A stretch of DNA of 64,000 nucleotides from Maridesulfovibrio sp. (GTDB taxonomy: Bacteria; Desulfobacterota; Desulfovibrionia; Desulfovibrionales; Desulfovibrionaceae), in the NCBI RefSeq assembly GCF_963678865.1, contig NZ_OY787459.1, forward strand, positions 4,241,001-4,305,000. Direction: 5' to 3'. The notes under the pieces were generated by a model, which saw only the letters and a list, made by a program, of their open reading frames with translations, was not told where the DNA came from and ran no database searches. This document shows, piece by piece, positions 60,959 to 64,000 of the stretch. The position numbers and the translations under genes are program-made. The stretch's first letter is position 1. Every line of letters begins with the position of its first letter.

Positions 60959-62149
60959 ATGCCCGTAAAATTTGCTGACCGTATGGCTACAGTACACAGG
61001 TCTTTTATCCGTGAGATTCTTAAAGTTACGGAAGATGCATCAATTATTTCTTTTGCGGGCGGTTTGCCCAATCCTGAACTTTTTCCAGTGGCTGACCTTG
61101 AAGCGGCAGCAGTAAAAGTCATGCGTGAAAGCGGACCGCAATCAATGCAGTATTCCACTACAGAGGGTTTCCAGCCCCTGCGTCAGTATATTGCGGACCG
61201 GTACCTTGAGAAAAAGGGTATTGAGGTTGATGCTGAAGAAATCCTGATTACTGCCGGTTCACAACAATGTCTTGATCTGCTGGGAAAGGTTTTTCTCAAT
61301 GCCGGGGATAATGTCCTTATTGAGCGTCCCGGTTATCTCGGCGCAATTCAGTCTTTTTCCATTTTTCAGTCAAATTTTTTTACCGTCGGGCTTGAAGAAG
61401 ACGGTCCAGATCTCAACGAACTGGAAAAGGTTCTTGATCAGAATGAAGCCAAAATGTTCTATGCGGTAACTAACTTTCAGAATCCATCCGGGTTGACCTA
61501 CAGTGCTAAAAAGCGTCAGGGCGTTGCAGACATACTCAAAAACCGCTCTATCCTTTTTGTAGAGGATGATCCTTATGGAGAGTTGCGTTTCATGGGTGAC
61601 TTTGAAAAGCCTGTTGTGCGTGGATATCTCGAGGATGACGGTATTCTGCTCGGGTCTTTTTCAAAAGTTGCAGCTCCCGGATTCCGCCTAGGCTGGATGG
61701 TCTGTTCCGGTGAAGTGCGCGATAAGCTGATTATCGCCAAGCAGGCCTCGGACCTGCATACCAGCACCTTTGCACAAAGGGTGATGCATCAGTTTGTTAC
61801 TGATAATCCACTGGATGATCATATTGAAAAGATTCGCGAGCGCTATGGAAACCAGCGTTCAGCAATGGTCCGGGCCATTGAGGAATATTTTCCTGCCGAA
61901 GTTGAAGTTACCCGTCCTGAAGGGGGAATGTTTCTTTGGGTAACACTGCCGGAGAACATGTCTTCCATGGATCTTTTTGAAGAGGCCATCAAAAACAAGG
62001 TTGCCTTTGTTCCTGGACGCCCTTTCTATGTTGACGGCAGTGGAGAGAATACGTTCCGGTTGAACTTTTCCAACTCCGATGAGGAACACATCGAGGAAGG
62101 TATTAAAAGGCTAGGTGCTGGGATCAAGGACTTCTTGAGCAAAGCATAG
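60959..62149 (+). CDS. PLP-dependent aminotransferase (class I/II, 2-aminoadipate/AroAT-like)
   Basis: 396 residues. FAGGLPNPELFPV at the N-terminus, YSTTEGFQPLRQYIADRY, TAGSQQCLDLLGKVFLN, TNFQNPSGLTYS, VEDDPYGELRF, and the PLP Lys in GSFSKVAAPGFRLGW. The group includes LysN and related broad aminotransferases; the donor cannot be told. ATG 60959 follows AAGGAGG at five bases; the frame is open upstream to 60809 without support. Confidence 0.92.
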   Translation: MPVKFADRMATVHRSFIREILKVTEDASIISFAGGLPNPELFPVADLEAAAVKVMRESGPQSMQYSTTEGFQPLRQYIADRYLEKKGIEVDAEEILITAGSQQCLDLLGKVFLNAGDNVLIERPGYLGAIQSFSIFQSNFFTVGLEEDGPDLNELEKVLDQNEAKMFYAVTNFQNPSGLTYSAKKRQGVADILKNRSILFVEDDPYGELRFMGDFEKPVVRGYLEDDGILLGSFSKVAAPGFRLGWMVCSGEVRDKLIIAKQASDLHTSTFAQRVMHQFVTDNPLDDHIEKIRERYGNQRSAMVRAIEEYFPAEVEVTRPEGGMFLWVTLPENMSSMDLFEEAIKNKVAFVPGRPFYVDGSGENTFRLNFSNSDEEHIEEGIKRLGAGIKDFLSKA

Positions 62150-62169
62150 TTATCATCTAATCATGCCAT

Positions 62170-62210
62170 AAAAAAACGGCCCTGAAATCATTGTTTCAGG
62201 GCCGTTTTTC
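62170..62210. terminator. Bidirectional terminator between aminotransferase and hemerythrin receptor genes
   Basis: ACGGCCCTGAAA / TTTCAGGGCCGT stem flanked by A-rich and T-rich runs on both sides. Confidence 0.9.
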
Positions 62211-62228
62211 TTATTTGTATACCGGTTT

Positions 62229-63944
62229 TTAATGGTAACCGTGTTCATGCATGAAGTCAGTGTATTTTGCATCCACCACCATGATGTGCTTGATGAGCCA
62301 GTCTTTGAGAAAACGGATGATCTCTGTTGATGATGTGACTTTACCAGCATCAACATCTTTTTTGAAATCCGCAATTTTTTGAATAAAAGTCTTGTGCAGT
62401 TTCTTGTGCGGTTCTTTTTCCGGGTAACCGTGTTTGTCAAAGATTTTTTCTTCGTACCCGAAGTGGTAGATAGTGTACTCGAGCAGCCTTTCCGCGACTT
62501 CGCCGATTACAGTGTCCGCCTTGCGCTGGCGCATTGCCCTGTAAAGCTCGTTGATCAGGTCAAGCAGGGTCATGTGATGTTCGTCAATGGTACGGACATG
62601 CACCGAAAGATCGTCGGACCACTCAACAATTTTACCGGAGCTTGTATCCACTATCCTGCCGGATGAAATTCCTTGTACAATTGAATCCAGTTCTTCGACA
62701 ACACTGGCTATTTCATTGAGCGCGTGGGCTGATGCTGACATACCTTCAGATGTTTCAGAGGCAACCCGTGCCACATCGCTGATAGCCATGTTGATTTCTT
62801 CGGATGCTGCGGACTGCTCCTCACTGGCTGCGGCAATGGACTCGACCTGAGTGTTTGTCTCATCAACAATACCTACAATGGCTTCCATGAGTTCGCCGGA
62901 TTTCGCGGCTGCTTCAGTAGAGTTGACAATATCCTCTGCTGCAGATTCAACTGCTGCTATGTTCTCGCGGGCATTATCCTGAATTTTGGAAACTGCTTCG
63001 CCGACACCTTTGGTGGCATCCATGGTTTTCTCCGCCAGCTTGCGGACTTCGTCGGCAACAACCGCGAATCCGCGCCCGGCTTCGCCTGCTCTTGCGGCTT
63101 CAATAGCTGCGTTCAGGGCCAGCAGGTTGGTCTGGTCGGCAATGTCGGTAATAACGGTCATGATCTGGCCGATATTGTCCGCCTGCTCACCGAGGGTTCC
63201 CATGGTTTCTTTGAGGTTGAGGATGGTTTCTTTAATTTGCTCAAAAGACTGAATTGCTTCGAAAACACCTTGAGCTCCGTGAACAGCGTTGTCTTTGGAC
63301 TGGGCGGAACTGCTGGCAGCAAGTCCTGCGTTCTGTGCAACTTCCAGAACAGTGCTGTTCATTTCTTCCATTGCAGTGGCTGTTTCGGTGATGCGGTCCC
63401 TTTGCAGTTCCATTCCGGAGTTGACCTGGTTGACCTGTGCGCTGAGTTCTTCAATCCCGGCAAAGAGTTTTCCGGAAATGCCTCCCGCATTGGCAGCAGA
63501 TTTATTGATGGATTCAAGGACATCTTTTTGCTTAGCAAGTTCTTTTTGGCATTTTTCAATTTCTGTCTCAGCCGTAGCCAGCTGTGAACGCAGAGAGTCT
63601 GATTCATTTTGGGCGTTGAGGAATTTTTCCGCGAGAGTATGAACAGCTTCCCCTGATTTTTTTGCTACGTTCATTATTTCGTCGTCCAGTGCGGCAGGGA
63701 GGGATGCCTCCTTCTTGCCTTTGCTCAGCTCAACCAGATATTTGTTCAAGGTTTCCAACTGACCTGAAAGGCCGGAATTAAGGGAGACAAAAGCCATTAT
63801 AGTGGCTGCTAGAGCAAGACAAAGGAAAACTATCTGCAAGTATGAAAAGCCTGCTTGGGGGTAAAAAGCAGCCATGGCAACCGAAGCCATAGTAGTTAGA
63901 AAAATTATGATGATAGATAATGTTAATTTTAACTTGGCGTGCAT
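62229..63944 (-). CDS. Chemoreceptor with C-terminal bacteriohemerythrin domain (DcrH-like)
   Basis: 571 residues. Two closely spaced N-terminal membrane helices (about 5-27 and 35-55) with almost no periplasmic loop, a coiled coil, the MCP signalling domain with [20 protein letters not shown], and from about 445 a hemerythrin domain: [44 protein letters not shown] and [13 protein letters not shown] supply the five His and two acidic ligands of the di-iron site. This is the oxygen-sensing layout of DcrH in Desulfovibrio. AGGAGA precedes the ATG. Confidence 0.95.
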   Translation of the reverse strand: MHAKLKLTLSIIIIFLTTMASVAMAAFYPQAGFSYLQIVFLCLALAATIMAFVSLNSGLSGQLETLNKYLVELSKGKKEASLPAALDDEIMNVAKKSGEAVHTLAEKFLNAQNESDSLRSQLATAETEIEKCQKELAKQKDVLESINKSAANAGGISGKLFAGIEELSAQVNQVNSGMELQRDRITETATAMEEMNSTVLEVAQNAGLAASSSAQSKDNAVHGAQGVFEAIQSFEQIKETILNLKETMGTLGEQADNIGQIMTVITDIADQTNLLALNAAIEAARAGEAGRGFAVVADEVRKLAEKTMDATKGVGEAVSKIQDNARENIAAVESAAEDIVNSTEAAAKSGELMEAIVGIVDETNTQVESIAAASEEQSAASEEINMAISDVARVASETSEGMSASAHALNEIASVVEELDSIVQGISSGRIVDTSSGKIVEWSDDLSVHVRTIDEHHMTLLDLINELYRAMRQRKADTVIGEVAERLLEYTIYHFGYEEKIFDKHGYPEKEPHKKLHKTFIQKIADFKKDVDAGKVTSSTEIIRFLKDWLIKHIMVVDAKYTDFMHEHGYH

Positions 63945-64000
63945 AGGGTCTCCTTTTGCGGAAAAAATTTAATCTAATTGGTTACTTTTCTTATTAAGCA

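Overview
The window is a chromosomal segment of a Gram-negative, strictly anaerobic deltaproteobacterium. It most resembles a (probably marine) member of the Desulfovibrionaceae. The pointers are a chemoreceptor carrying a C-terminal bacteriohemerythrin domain (DcrH-like), MinD-type ATPases with inserted ferredoxin domains like those of the Desulfovibrio orange-protein (ORP) operons, a complete lipid A/BAM/Lol gene string, several Cache-domain chemoreceptors and a degenerate intergenic repeat of a type I associate with Desulfovibrio. This assignment is inference from gene content; no rRNA is present. I see no transposase, prophage, CRISPR array or rRNA operon.

Layout. 1-4.5 kb: two closely related sCache chemoreceptors (the first cut by the window edge), a Dabb-domain protein and an Hpt protein. 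4.5-10 kb: YheT-type hydrolase, MntP, YitT, a TVP38/GT2 pair, an initiator tRNA and a periplasmic binding protein. 10.4-15.1 kb: dihydroxyacetone kinase genes dhaK, dhaL and a DhaM-HPr-enzyme I fusion, bordered by copies of an intergenic repeat. 15.4-20.1 kb: amino-acid transport (AzlCD, GadC-like antiporter, ArgO-like exporter with divergent ArgP) and two more initiator tRNA genes. 20.6-28.7 kb: a DUF4301 protein, an ErcA/ErcS-like alcohol-dehydrogenase/kinase pair, a Na/Pi cotransporter with an unknown membrane-anchored partner, and a lipid-anchored OmpH-like protein. 29-32 kb: pyruvate kinase, a CULT (cereblon-like) protein and three tandem tRNA-Asn genes, each with its own promoter and terminator.

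32.2-42.2 kb is an envelope-biogenesis string, lysS-lolC/E-lolD-bamA-skp-lpxD-fabZ-lpxA-lpxI, with mostly overlapping or abutting genes. It covers lipoprotein release, outer-membrane protein assembly and the early lipid A pathway. 42.3-45.2 kb is a leftward ORP2-like operon (glycine-rich DUF5320 protein, two ferredoxin-MinD ATPases, CGGC protein, FmdB-type zinc ribbon) behind a strong sigma-54 promoter match and containing a large hairpin. 45.3-62.2 kb holds mainly housekeeping and envelope genes: DUF89, AsmA, YihY, a YdcF-type protein, tgt, nth, a small cytochrome, cutA, a PfkB kinase, a kinase pair (APH-like plus APS-kinase-like), kup, a YigZ protein, a small unknown protein and an aminotransferase. 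The window ends with the hemerythrin chemoreceptor on the minus strand.

No single wholly new system is proven. The best leads are the sigma-54/hairpin ORP2-like operon without an orange-protein gene, the CULT gene that looks leaderless, the overlapping phosphotransferase/APS-kinase-like pair, the nested-repeat element inside the ORP2-like operon, and a palindrome between the -35 and -10 boxes of the unknown gene at 60.36 kb.
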